From positions 3,286,001 through 3,350,000 of the forward strand of contig NZ_LR590484.1 of assembly GCF_901482695.1 (NCBI RefSeq): a stretch of DNA of 64,000 nt. The letters run 5' to 3'. Below the pieces are notes generated by a model. It was not told the DNA's origin. It saw only the letters and a program-made list of their open reading frames with translations, and ran no database searches. Positions 17,147 to 25,591 of the stretch are shown one piece after another. The position numbers and the translations under genes are program-made. Position 1 is the first letter of the stretch, and every line of letters starts with the position of its first letter. Source of the DNA: Sphingobacterium thalpophilum (lineage in GTDB: Bacteria; Bacteroidota; Bacteroidia; Sphingobacteriales; Sphingobacteriaceae).

Positions 17147-18186
17147 GCACGATATTCAGGCCTACAAAAATAGAATGGATCAGTTTCTGGGTGCTGATGC
17201 CGATCATCTCCATTGCAACAGGTTTGGTAATGTTCAAACATCGGTTCTACCAGGAATGGGAAGTGATGCTGGGCGCATTTACGGCGATCTACCTCATCGG
17301 ACTGTTATCCTGGTACCTGCATATCGTCTCCATGCACTACCTGGCAAAACTGCTGCCCAAGCTGAGTCAGACGATCATCAGGCTGGTGCTGTTGGCAATT
17401 GTGCATATGGTACTGATCACCCTGACGATGTGCAGCTATTTTTATGGCTTTGACGCCTTATCGCTATTTGGCTACCAATTTGATGAGGATAGTTTTAGGA
17501 CCGGACTATGGGTAGGCGTATTCCTCACGCTGATCTCCACCTCCCTATGGCAGGTGGAGTATATTTTCAAACAATGGCGCCTGAGCCTTTCTGAAAAGGA
17601 ACTGATAGAACAACAGAAGCTGGTACACGAGTTTGAGAACCTAAAGAAACAGATCAACCCACATTTCCTGTTTAATAACCTCAATATCCTTTCCTCGCTG
17701 ATTGCGGAGGATGCGGTCAAGGCCGAGTATTTCCTCAATGAACTGAGCAAGGTGTACCGGTACCTGCTGAAAAATACAGAAGAGGGATTGACAAGTGTAG
17801 GGGACGAACTTGATTTCATTGGATCGTATTATGAACTCCTGCGCATCAGACATGGGGAGGCGATCCGATTGGTACTGGAAGTGGATGCTGCTGCTAGGGG
17901 CTGTTACCTGCCGTCCTATTCCCTGCAATTGTTGGTAGAGAATGCGGTCAAACATAACGTAGCCAACAAAATGCGACCGTTACAGATAGAGATCTATATC
18001 AGGGATGGAAACCTTCATGTAGTCAATAACCTGCAGAAGAAAAAAAGCAACATCCTTTCCAACAAGGTAGGCCTATCCAATATTACCGAAAACTATAAGT
18101 TGCTGATGGACAAAGATCCGCAGTTTTATGAGACAGAAAACCAGTTTGTGGTCATATTACCACTGATCAAAATAGAAATTAACTGA
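17143..18186 (+). CDS. LytS-type sensor histidine kinase, B type
   Basis: Encodes 347 residues. Membrane helices fill the first 140 residues and end in WQVEYIFKQW, a sequence nearly shared with the B-type protein at 6367. INPHFLFNN places the phospho-acceptor at His-174, and the N-box LLVENAVKHN and G-box VGLSNI are intact. It should phosphorylate the LytTR regulator encoded 7 bp downstream. The close similarity to the 6367 protein shows the two modules arose by duplication or parallel acquisition. Confidence 0.88.
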   Translation: MSTIFRPTKIEWISFWVLMPIISIATGLVMFKHRFYQEWEVMLGAFTAIYLIGLLSWYLHIVSMHYLAKLLPKLSQTIIRLVLLAIVHMVLITLTMCSYFYGFDALSLFGYQFDEDSFRTGLWVGVFLTLISTSLWQVEYIFKQWRLSLSEKELIEQQKLVHEFENLKKQINPHFLFNNLNILSSLIAEDAVKAEYFLNELSKVYRYLLKNTEEGLTSVGDELDFIGSYYELLRIRHGEAIRLVLEVDAAARGCYLPSYSLQLLVENAVKHNVANKMRPLQIEIYIRDGNLHVVNNLQKKKSNILSNKVGLSNITENYKLLMDKDPQFYETENQFVVILPLIKIEIN

Positions 18187-18193
18187 TATAAAG

Positions 18194-18964
18194 ATGAAAG
18201 TTTTAATTGTTGAAGACGAAAACCTTGCCGCTAAAAAGCTGGTGAAGACCCTGTTGTCCATTGCGCCAGGAGCAGAAGTGCTGGGCGTGCTCGATAGTGT
18301 GGAAAGTACGGTCGAATGGTTGGAAACGAATAAGCAACCCGATCTCATCCTGATGGATATCGAGTTGACCGACGGCCAGAGTTTTGAAATATTCAAACAG
18401 ACCGAAGTCACCAGTACCGTCATATTTACGACCTCCTATGATGAACATGCATTGAAGGCCTTTAAGGTCAATAGCATCGACTATCTGTTGAAGCCGGTGC
18501 AGAAAGAAGAATTGGAGGCGGCCCTGCAGAAATTCGAAAGGCTCCAGAAGCAGTCTGCGCCAACTGCCAATGTCGCTGATTTTGAAAAGCTGATGGCCGG
18601 ATTGCAACAGATAAAGCCCAAAACCTATCGTAAACGATTTTTGGTCAAAAGTATGCAACGCTTGATCTCGATCAATGTGGCAGATATCGCCTATTTCTAT
18701 TCGGATGACCGCCTGAATTTTTTCAAGACCTATGACGATAAACGCTACATCATCGACTATACCATGGATGAGCTGGAAAATATGGTTGAACCGGACGATT
18801 TCTTCAGGATCAGCCGGGCATTCCTGGTGGCCACGGCCAGTATAGACAAGATCCATGATTATTTTGGTCACCGTCTTTCGCTGCACCTGAAGCCCTTACA
18901 GGATAAGGAGGCGATCGTGAGCCGTGAAAAGGTCACTGATTTTAAGCTCTGGCTGGGTAAATAG
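18194..18964 (+). CDS. LytTR-family response regulator, second copy
   Basis: Encodes 256 residues. The receiver domain carries EDE at 7-9, Asp-55 in LMDIEL, Thr in FTTSYDEHA and Lys in LLKPV. The LytTR domain follows from about 140 (FLVKSMQRLISI, FFRISRAFLVA). It matches the 7415 regulator along the whole length, including the IELTDGQSFEIF stretch after the phospho-acceptor, so both may bind the same kind of operator and cross-talk is likely. Confidence 0.92.
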   Translation: MKVLIVEDENLAAKKLVKTLLSIAPGAEVLGVLDSVESTVEWLETNKQPDLILMDIELTDGQSFEIFKQTEVTSTVIFTTSYDEHALKAFKVNSIDYLLKPVQKEELEAALQKFERLQKQSAPTANVADFEKLMAGLQQIKPKTYRKRFLVKSMQRLISINVADIAYFYSDDRLNFFKTYDDKRYIIDYTMDELENMVEPDDFFRISRAFLVATASIDKIHDYFGHRLSLHLKPLQDKEAIVSREKVTDFKLWLGK

Positions 18965-18994
18965 CCCGCTGTAGATCCGCTGCGTTTGGTTTGG

Positions 18995-19024
18995 ACAGTT
19001 CATCTTACTATAATCCCAATTGGT
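18995..19024 (+). promoter_or_regulatory. predicted LytTR operator upstream of second cytochrome c gene
   Basis: ACAGTTCAT-N12-CCAATTGGT, starts 21 bp apart. The first half is perfect and the second is weaker. It lies 75 bp before the cytochrome ATG, the same placement as in the first copy. Confidence 0.62.
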
Positions 19025-19099
19025 TCATGAAGTATTTTCTTAAAGCTCGGTTGTCATTGAAATTTGGGTAATAATTTAAATGATTATCCAATAAATAAA

Positions 19100-20074
19100 A
19101 TGAAGACATTAAAAGTAATCCTCATCATTATCGTGGTGATATTGTTGGTTGTACTGGCCGGGGGTGTGTACATCAAGACAGCCCTGCCCAATGCCGATCC
19201 GGCACCAAAGCTGAGCATCGAAGCCACGCCTGAACGAATCGAAAATGGCAGGTATCTGGCCAATCACGTGGCAGTCTGCATGGACTGCCATAGTACAAGA
19301 AACTGGGAGCTATTCGCTGGCCCTATGGATGTCAATGGTATGGGCGGGGGAGGAGAAGTATTCAACCAAGAGATGGGCTTTCCCGGAACCTTTTACGCAC
19401 CAAACCTGACACCATATGCATTGGCCAGTTGGACTGACGGCGAAATCTTTAGGGCGATCACCGCAGGGGTAGACAAGGAGGGAAAGGCTTTATTTCCGGT
19501 GATGGCCTCACATCGTTTTGGAAAGATGGACAGGGAAGACCTGTATGACATCGTTGCCTATATCCGTTCCCTAGCTCCCGTAAAAAAAAATATCCCTGAA
19601 TCCAAGGCAGATTTTCCGGTCAATATCCTGATCAATACGATGCCCCAGAAACCTAGCTTTACCAAGCGTCCAGATACCTCAGATGAATTAAAATATGGCG
19701 CATATCTGGTAAATGCCGCAGGATGTGTAGATTGTCATAGTAAAACGGATAAGGGAAGTATTATCGCCGGCACAGAATTTGGGGGCGGAATGGAATTTGC
19801 ACAGCCTGTCGGCATCGTAAGGGCACCTAACATCACTTTTGATCAGCAAACCGGGATAGGGACCTGGACTCAAGAGAGCTTCCTCGCTAGGTTTAAGCTT
19901 TATGCGGATCCTGCGTATAGTTCGCCACGTGTGGAAAATGGCAGCTATAATACGCCAATGCCATGGACAATGTATGCGGGAATGAAAGATACCGATCTAA
20001 GGGCCATCTATAGTTACCTGAAAAGCCTTGTTCCGATCAATAATCAGGTAGAGAGGTTTACACCCAAAAAATAA
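19100..20074 (+). CDS. membrane-anchored di-haem cytochrome c, second copy
   Basis: Encodes 324 residues from ATG at 19100; a TTG at 19064 is possible but would spoil the agreement with the 9615 paralogue. A long hydrophobic helix (residues 5-28) anchors it. Haem sites are CMDCH near 60 and CVDCH near 212, each followed by PN[LI]T[PF]. It is probably periplasmic and transfers electrons. Unlike the first copy it stands alone, followed by a terminator, while the matching monooxygenase lies 3 kb away on the other strand. Confidence 0.85.
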   Translation: MKTLKVILIIIVVILLVVLAGGVYIKTALPNADPAPKLSIEATPERIENGRYLANHVAVCMDCHSTRNWELFAGPMDVNGMGGGGEVFNQEMGFPGTFYAPNLTPYALASWTDGEIFRAITAGVDKEGKALFPVMASHRFGKMDREDLYDIVAYIRSLAPVKKNIPESKADFPVNILINTMPQKPSFTKRPDTSDELKYGAYLVNAAGCVDCHSKTDKGSIIAGTEFGGGMEFAQPVGIVRAPNITFDQQTGIGTWTQESFLARFKLYADPAYSSPRVENGSYNTPMPWTMYAGMKDTDLRAIYSYLKSLVPINNQVERFTPKK

Positions 20075-20098
20075 GCGAACCCAATTTGAACTTTAAAC

Positions 20099-20136
20099 GG
20101 GATGATGATGCTACTGGCATCGCCATCCCTTTTTTT
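20099..20136 (+). terminator. intrinsic terminator after cytochrome c
   Basis: A GC-rich stem (gggatg...catccc, extended by gatgc/gcatc) is followed by a run of T residues at 20130-20136, 25 bp after the cytochrome stop. Confidence 0.75.
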
Positions 20137-20320
20137 GTCTGGACTGTCCGCCTATCAATTAAAAGTCTAGGATATCAAACTGAAGCTTGTTGACCCTGTT
20201 TCTCAGTGTTGATAGGGTAGATGAGGTACATGCCGATATTCAAAATATGCTATTGCAAATCTACGGTTGTGGAAGAGATTTGGTAATAGGCGGTGAAGCT
20301 TTTAGCTGATCTTATCGTAC

Positions 20321-20350
20321 CAGCTTGTTCTTTTTCTAAGGAACAAGCTG
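20321..20350 (-). terminator. hairpin after the T9SS cargo gene
   Basis: A perfect 10-bp inverted repeat (cagcttgttc / gaacaagctg) lies just after the stop of the large secreted protein on the minus strand. It has no T-run on that strand, so its terminator role is less certain. Confidence 0.5.
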
Positions 20351-20358
20351 TGATAGAT

Positions 20359-22260
20359 TTATTTAATCATCAGCTTGAGCTGTTGCTTGGACGTTTCGCT
20401 GTCTATACCTATAAAATATAGGCCGCTAGCCATAGGTTTGTTGAGTTTGAGCTGATGCTTTACAGCTTGCTCCTTTGATTGGAGAGTTTCGCTGTGGACA
20501 ATCTGGCCTGAAAGATTGGCAATGGTCACCTTGACCGATTTCCCAAATGTGGAAGGCAGCATCAGATAGATTGGACCTGTCGTGGGGTTTGGAAATACAG
20601 AGACGGTGGAAGGATCGATGTGGATCTTCACCATCCTTACGCCAAGTACACTAAGCTTTCCATCGTAATCGACCTGCTCCAAGCGGTAGTAATAAATGCC
20701 GCTACTCAGGTTTTTGTCTTTATAGGTATAGTGTTTTCTACTGTTGGTATGTCCTGCGCCAATGATACGGGCAATTTCCGTAAAGTCTGTTCCATTGATC
20801 GACCGCTTAATGATAAACTCCTTATTGTTGGCCTCCATCAGCGTAGTCCATTTTAATAGGACAGCGTCATGGCTATATTTGGCGCTAAATTCGTAGAGTT
20901 CAATGGGAAGTACGGGAGGTGGGCCAAATATCGAAGCCATTCCCTTTCTGTTGGCATGACCTGGAGCGCCCAAGAGCATATGGTTTTCCGAGATAGCCAC
21001 AGTGGTACCGAACTGTGCGACTTCACTACGTTCCGAGCTAACTATTTTTTGCTGGAAGATCCATTTTCCATCTGCCAACTTTACGAACAGATAGGCACTG
21101 CCGGCAGCACTCAGGTATTGTTGGCCCTCTGCATTGTCGTCCTCTAGATAGGTGCCGATCAGGATACTGCCGCCATCTATGCCCACCGCATAGCCAAAAC
21201 GGTCTTCCATGGTACGATCCGGAGCGTTCAGCTTCTGTGTCTGCGTCCAAGAGCCGTTGGAAGCTTGTTCAAAAATATAGGCGCTCCCGGCAAGCTGCTT
21301 GGGATTACCCCCTTGTATATCATCGTCTTCACCATAGGCACCGATCACAACGGTTTGTCCGCTGATAGCGACACTGTAACCGAAGAAATCTCCTGAATTC
21401 CGATCGCTGGACACGATTTTTTGTTGTTGTATCCAAGATCCGTTGGGTTGACGTCCGAAGATATAGGCGCTACTCGCATTTAACAGTGAACCTGTGCCCT
21501 CTGCATTTTTTATATCCTGATAGGCGCCTACCACGATATGCTCGCCGTGGACGGCCACCAACCAGCCGAAGCAATCACCCGTCCTTCTGTCCAGTGCGGT
21601 CAATTTTTGTTTTAAGCTCCATCCATTAGCGTTGTCCAGTTCAAAGACATAAAAACATCCAGAATTGCTAACAGCGTTTCCGGCGGCATCTTTATCGCTC
21701 AAATAAGCGCCAACCACGATGTAGTTGCCATGCATGGCCACCGAATGACCAAAAAAGTCGTTTGCTGCATAATCAGAAGGTATTAGTTTTTGGTGTTCAC
21801 GCCAGATGCCGTCGGCTCCGCGATAAAAGACGTAGGCAGCCCCCACATTGGCTAGTTTCTGTAGGTCAACGTCCTTCTCTTCGGCTCCGATGACCGCAAA
21901 GTTGCCAAAGATGGCTACCGAAGTTCCGAAGGAGTCACTGACCCTGCGATCACCTGCAATGAGCTTCTGTTTGAAGACCCATTTTCCATCGAAGGATTTT
22001 TCATAGATGTGGGCCGAACCAGCATCATTAAGGATGTTACCGGTGGATCCGTCAAGCTCTTCCGTTTTATTTGAACCAACAATGGCATAGTTTCCACTGA
22101 TAGCGACCGATCTGCCGTAGAAATCTGTAGCCGCACCATTTTCGGTAAGCAATTTGGCGTGCTCGACCTGCTGTTGTGCAATTGCCAGATTTTGGATTAG
22201 GAACGTGTTCGTCAATAAGCTGATCACGAAAACCTTTAGTTTGATTTTTGTTTGTCTCAT
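20359..22260 (-). CDS. secreted FG-GAP beta-propeller protein with T9SS sorting domain
   Basis: Encodes 633 residues. A signal peptide (to about residue 28) is followed by seven or so repeats of roughly 55 residues with a shared core: D.FG.SVAI.G...V[IV]GA, then AYIFE, then W...QKL. This is the FG-GAP-like propeller pattern. Residues 450-545 look like a fibronectin-type spacer (KWTTLMEANNKEFIIKRS). The end has VFPNPTTGPIYL and finishes with a GLYFIGI...KLMIK motif, the type A sorting signal of type IX secretion. It should be exported to the surface or medium. A predicted LytTR operator lies upstream. Confidence 0.85.
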   Translation of the reverse strand: MRQTKIKLKVFVISLLTNTFLIQNLAIAQQQVEHAKLLTENGAATDFYGRSVAISGNYAIVGSNKTEELDGSTGNILNDAGSAHIYEKSFDGKWVFKQKLIAGDRRVSDSFGTSVAIFGNFAVIGAEEKDVDLQKLANVGAAYVFYRGADGIWREHQKLIPSDYAANDFFGHSVAMHGNYIVVGAYLSDKDAAGNAVSNSGCFYVFELDNANGWSLKQKLTALDRRTGDCFGWLVAVHGEHIVVGAYQDIKNAEGTGSLLNASSAYIFGRQPNGSWIQQQKIVSSDRNSGDFFGYSVAISGQTVVIGAYGEDDDIQGGNPKQLAGSAYIFEQASNGSWTQTQKLNAPDRTMEDRFGYAVGIDGGSILIGTYLEDDNAEGQQYLSAAGSAYLFVKLADGKWIFQQKIVSSERSEVAQFGTTVAISENHMLLGAPGHANRKGMASIFGPPPVLPIELYEFSAKYSHDAVLLKWTTLMEANNKEFIIKRSINGTDFTEIARIIGAGHTNSRKHYTYKDKNLSSGIYYYRLEQVDYDGKLSVLGVRMVKIHIDPSTVSVFPNPTTGPIYLMLPSTFGKSVKVTIANLSGQIVHSETLQSKEQAVKHQLKLNKPMASGLYFIGIDSETSKQQLKLMIK

Positions 22261-22381
22261 ATGAAATTAATAAATTGATGCCGATAGCCTTCCAACACCT
22301 TTGCCCGAATCGCTGTGCCAGAACGTAACTTACCGGTACGGCAAATTCGTGGCTTTATCAATGGATCTTAAGCGCTTTCGG

Positions 22382-22411
22382 ATGGACTGGTCAAATCCCT
22401 GGTTTAATTGT
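22382..22411 (-). promoter_or_regulatory. predicted LytTR operator for the secreted protein gene
   Basis: Read on the minus strand: ACAATTAAA-N12-CCAGTCCAT, starts 21 bp apart, about 120 bp before the start of the T9SS cargo gene. Both halves deviate slightly from the consensus. It faces away from a second site at 22454, making a divergent regulatory region. Confidence 0.55.
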
Positions 22412-22453
22412 AGTGCTGTTTCCACTTAAACTTGGCGCAGGAATGTGGAGTCT

Positions 22454-22482
22454 ACTGTTCATACGGAAGATCGACAGTTCGT
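22454..22482 (+). promoter_or_regulatory. predicted LytTR operator for the small exported protein gene
   Basis: ACTGTTCAT-N11-ACAGTTCGT, starts 20 bp apart, 75 bp before the ATG at 22557. A TATTTTG box that could be part of the promoter follows at 22492-22498. Confidence 0.6.
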
Positions 22483-22556
22483 ATACTTTTCTATTTTGGT
22501 TTAGCTTGCCATTGGCGAGTTTTGGGAGGCAGGTTCTTGAACCCCTGCTGATCGAA

Positions 22557-22952
22557 ATGAAAAGATTTTTATGGAATGTCTCCGCAATCGTCCTGATTGC
22601 ATTTTGCTACAAACCTGCCTTGGCACAGCAGAGCCCAGAGGGAACGGTGAACAGATTTATCGCACACTACCATGCGGGCCGAACCGATAGCGTGTACGTG
22701 CTCTTCAGCGATCGCCTGAAAAATGCCATGAGCCGGGAAGATACCGAGCTGCTGCTCGGAAAGATGCTGCTTCAACTTGGAAAGGTAAAAAGTCACCGAC
22801 TTGAAGACAAGGTCAACGCAAAAGTGGTCAGTTATCGCATGCAGTTCGAAAGTGTATTGGTCGATATGGCCCTGATCATGGATGGTCACAAGATTGACGG
22901 TATACGTAAGCGCCAGCCCGACAGTGGGACTGTGCCGATAGACAAGCGCTGA
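22557..22952 (+). CDS. small exported protein, DUF3887-like
   Basis: Encodes 131 residues from ATG at 22557; longer upstream starts would place untypical sequence before a good signal peptide. The signal peptide (residues 2-23) ends at ALAQQ. The mature part has a helical region with FIAHYHAGRTDSVYVLFSD, a pattern seen in DUF3887 and NTF2-like folds, and a later beta strand with FESVLVDMALIMD. Function is unknown. It is monocistronic, preceded by a predicted LytTR operator and followed by a strong terminator. Confidence 0.65.
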   Translation: MKRFLWNVSAIVLIAFCYKPALAQQSPEGTVNRFIAHYHAGRTDSVYVLFSDRLKNAMSREDTELLLGKMLLQLGKVKSHRLEDKVNAKVVSYRMQFESVLVDMALIMDGHKIDGIRKRQPDSGTVPIDKR

Positions 22953-22977
22953 TTTACTTGATTACGGTAGCGAGAAC

Positions 22978-23007
22978 GGCTAGTAGATGATCCTACTAGC
23001 CTTTTTT
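22978..23007. terminator. strong intrinsic terminator between convergent genes
   Basis: A perfect 9-bp stem (ggctagtag / ctactagcc) with a 6-base loop is followed by six T residues. It serves the plus-strand gene and can also slow transcription from the minus-strand monooxygenase gene that ends at 23011. Confidence 0.85.
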
Positions 23008-23010
23008 GTG

Positions 23011-24147
23011 CTATAGCTTAAAGCGATAAAGTTCTTCGAACTGCTTTTTTTGAAGTCCTTTTGGACTATGTTTCAATAGCCAATTTCTGAGGAAAATGGC
23101 GATGGGGTTGGTCCATTGTGCCATGGCACCTATCCTGCGGGATTGGGAGATGATTGCCGATGTACGTTTCAATCGTTTTTTCTCAAACCTGCGGAAGGCT
23201 TCCTCAAGGTCGCTCGAGGTCTTGAATTCGTTTGCCAGGATGACCGCATCTTCGATGGCCTGACAAGCTCCCTGTCCCATGTTCGGGGTGGTGGCATGGG
23301 CGGCGTCGCCAACAAATAGTATCCTGCGATAGGCAAATTTTTTCAGCGGTTCGATATCGTAGATGTCGTTCCGGATCAGGGCCTGGTCGGGCGTAAGCTC
23401 CAAAAGCTGGATGATAGGGGAATGATAACCCTGAAAATGTTGGGCCAGGTTTGCCGTTGTAAAGTTCTTAAAGTTGGGATCATCGGGGGCCGCATTGATA
23501 CAGGCGAACCAATACACCTTTCCATCCCTAAGGGGAACGATACCAAAACGTCCATGGGCTCCCCAGGTTTCGGAAGCCCCTTGAAGGTCAAGCGCCTTGG
23601 CGTCCACTACTGCACGCCAGCAGGTATATCCTGCATATCTGGTCTTAGAATCGAGAACTATCTTCTTCCTGACAATAGAATTGATCCCATCGGCGACGAT
23701 CAGGTAATCGGTCTGGTGGATGCTGCCGTCCGAAAAGGTCAGCTCTGCACCGCTACGATAGGGTCTGCAATGGACAACTCTTTTATTGGTATGCACAAAA
23801 TGGCTGTCCAGTTCGTTCAAAAGACATTCGTGAAGGTCGGCGCGATGGATGGTGAAATTGTCGATTCCATATTTTTCGACCACATATGTGCTGTCGGCCG
23901 AAGAGATAAGCCCGCCCCGTTGGTCCAAGATCTGGAAGTAGGGAAGCTGTCGGCCAATGGACACAATCTTTTCGTCCAGACCGATATGGGACAGCGCTTT
24001 AATGGCATTGGGCGCAAGTCCCAATCCCGCACCTACAGCCGACAGTTGTGGGGCAGCCTCAAAAACCTCTGCGGTGATACCTTCTTTTTTCAGGGCAATG
24101 GCGGTAGCTAGGCCAGCGATCCCGGCTCCAATAATGCTTACTTTCAT
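23011..24147 (-). CDS. FAD-dependent aromatic-ring-type monooxygenase, second copy
   Basis: Encodes 378 residues. FAD motifs are GAGIAG at 7-12, VADGINS near 150 and FVGDAAHATTPNMGQG near 281, as in the 10591 paralogue; the GAGLGLAPNAIKAL segment is also shared. It belongs to the single-component flavin hydroxylases and is cytoplasmic. It lies downstream of an outer-membrane protein gene that ends in its own terminator, so it may have a separate weak promoter in the 93-bp gap. No LytTR half-site pair was seen in that gap. Confidence 0.85.
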   Translation of the reverse strand: MKVSIIGAGIAGLATAIALKKEGITAEVFEAAPQLSAVGAGLGLAPNAIKALSHIGLDEKIVSIGRQLPYFQILDQRGGLISSADSTYVVEKYGIDNFTIHRADLHECLLNELDSHFVHTNKRVVHCRPYRSGAELTFSDGSIHQTDYLIVADGINSIVRKKIVLDSKTRYAGYTCWRAVVDAKALDLQGASETWGAHGRFGIVPLRDGKVYWFACINAAPDDPNFKNFTTANLAQHFQGYHSPIIQLLELTPDQALIRNDIYDIEPLKKFAYRRILFVGDAAHATTPNMGQGACQAIEDAVILANEFKTSSDLEEAFRRFEKKRLKRTSAIISQSRRIGAMAQWTNPIAIFLRNWLLKHSPKGLQKKQFEELYRFKL

Positions 24148-24183
24148 GTTGATGTGATTGTGTTAAATATAAAGATCTTCTGC

Positions 24184-24213
24184 AAAAAAGGGCTGCCCCT
24201 AAGAACAGCCCCT
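24184..24213 (-). terminator. intrinsic terminator after the outer-membrane protein gene
   Basis: On the minus strand a gggctg...cagccc stem is followed by six T residues. It lies 28 bp after the stop of the beta-barrel gene and before the monooxygenase gene. Confidence 0.75.
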
Positions 24214-24240
24214 CAACACTATAAACTACTATTCAATTGG

Positions 24241-24777
24241 CTAAAGACCAAAAGCCACTGCGGCCCTAAGCCCGAAGAAAGAGGAACCGATACCGTCTTT
24301 TCTCCAGTTCTCATACCTGATCCCCAGATCTACGATAGTCTTTTCCGAAATCGGCAGGTTAATGCCTATGCCAGGTGCATAACTGAAGGCCGTACCCCCG
24401 TCCTCATCAGTACTGATGGCGGCGCCTACCTCGGCCTGTCCGTAGAATTTGCCCGCAAAGAAATACTTCGCACCAGCTTTCAACGGAATGGCACCACTGC
24501 CCTTAGTGTCTTCACCAAAACTCTCCAATAGGTCTTTGATCTCCTTCTTTAGCCTGAAGGAAAGATATCCGGCATTGGCTGTCAGGTTAAGGTTCTTGAC
24601 TATATTGAATTCACCCTGTACCGAGGCGCCATAACCGAAGCTGAACACGTCCGCGTTGTCACCGGTAGGCAAAGCCAATTCTAGCCCTGCGCTGATCTTG
24701 TTTGTTGCGCCCTGTTGTGCGTTTGCTGCCATGCCCAAACCGGCTAGCAATAATAATGATAGTACTGTTTTTTTCAT
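24241..24777 (-). CDS. outer-membrane beta-barrel protein
   Basis: Encodes 178 residues. The signal peptide ends at ANAQQ (residue 22). Alternating hydrophobic strands (ISAGLELALP, GASVQGEFNIV, LNLTANAGYLSF, KAGAKYFFAGKFYGQAEVGAA) and a terminal strand ending AVAFGL fit a small 8-strand OmpX/OmpA-like barrel in the outer membrane. The gene is A+T-poorer than the flanking defence region and sits behind a predicted LytTR operator, linking an envelope change to the regulon. Confidence 0.82.
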   Translation of the reverse strand: MKKTVLSLLLLAGLGMAANAQQGATNKISAGLELALPTGDNADVFSFGYGASVQGEFNIVKNLNLTANAGYLSFRLKKEIKDLLESFGEDTKGSGAIPLKAGAKYFFAGKFYGQAEVGAAISTDEDGGTAFSYAPGIGINLPISEKTIVDLGIRYENWRKDGIGSSFFGLRAAVAFGL

Positions 24778-24861
24778 TGTTATATTATTTATTTGTGTGA
24801 TAATTCTTTATTCTTAGGGCAAAACTGCAGTTAATCTGCTCAGTCCCAAACAGACACGTTC

Positions 24862-24890
24862 ATGAACTGGGATATTTGACTACCAATTGT
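24862..24890 (-). promoter_or_regulatory. predicted LytTR operator for the outer-membrane protein gene
   Basis: Read on the minus strand: ACAATTGGT-N11-CCAGTTCAT, starts 20 bp apart, 85 bp before the barrel gene and just after the stop of the PhlG-like gene. Confidence 0.6.
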
Positions 24891-24893
24891 ATT

Positions 24894-25589
24894 TTATGGC
24901 TGCTGGAGGAGCCTCCAGGGCTCGGCAATCATGTCTCCATCACAGAACTGCGGATGGTATTGCCGATAGAGTTCGGGAAGGAAGAACTCGAAATTGCCGA
25001 CCTCTTCGATATTGTGCTTCAGCCACAAGCGGCCCATGATCTTCGAAAAAATAAATGGACGGATCAACTTATTGAACAACGGTCCCATCAGCCAATGGTC
25101 GGAGCCCACCAACATTTGTGACCGGTAGCTGCTGCCTTCCGTACCTGCCTGTCCGAAATGGTGTTCCAAGCTGAAAATTTCGATACCAAGTATCCTACGG
25201 ACCAACCTGATTCCTGTAATATCCAACTTTTCTACCCTTTCAATGCTGTCGATCTGATAGCTTGGATTGTTGGCAAAGGCTTCCACGATCCTGAAATAGG
25301 ATCCCACGCCAACCTGCTGCGCTTTGCCTTTCTGTCCAACCAATTCCCAATGGATATGGTCTAGCGGATGCCAGATCAGGTACCTTGGATATCGATGACC
25401 ACGGTAGGTCATATCGCCACCGATGTTCCTGAACCACCATTCCAGCATCTTTGGGCTGACCCCTTTGATCGTGCTGTGGACAATGCGAAGATCATAAACA
25501 CCATTTTTGGTAACCTCAAAGCTCGTTTCCGCGCTAGCTAAGCTTTTCATCTGCCAGCCAAAATCTGGCATTTCCCAATTTTTTTTCAT
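24894..25589 (-). CDS. PhlG-like (DAPG hydrolase domain) protein, second copy
   Basis: Encodes 231 residues from ATG at 25589. A longer frame to 25721 would overlap the kinase gene by 130 bp and is rejected because residues from MPDFGWQMKSLA onward match the start of the 8788 protein. Shared landmarks are GVSPKMLEWWF, YLIWHPLDHIHW, SYFRIVEAF and LKHNIEEVG with the HxxxE pair. The last gene of a four-gene unit, it starts 2 bp after the B-type kinase stop. As for the paralogue, a zinc-dependent hydrolase of acylated phenolics is the best guess. Confidence 0.68.
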   Translation of the reverse strand: MKKNWEMPDFGWQMKSLASAETSFEVTKNGVYDLRIVHSTIKGVSPKMLEWWFRNIGGDMTYRGHRYPRYLIWHPLDHIHWELVGQKGKAQQVGVGSYFRIVEAFANNPSYQIDSIERVEKLDITGIRLVRRILGIEIFSLEHHFGQAGTEGSSYRSQMLVGSDHWLMGPLFNKLIRPFIFSKIMGRLWLKHNIEEVGNFEFFLPELYRQYHPQFCDGDMIAEPWRLLQQP

Positions 25590-25591
25590 AT

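Noticed and set aside
18203..18886. 227-codon minus-strand frame opposite the LytTR regulator
   Set aside because: The plus-strand frame carries complete receiver and LytTR motifs; the opposite frame has none.
23422..24111. 229-codon plus-strand frame opposite the FAD monooxygenase
   Set aside because: It is the shadow of a gene with strong FAD-binding motifs on the other strand.
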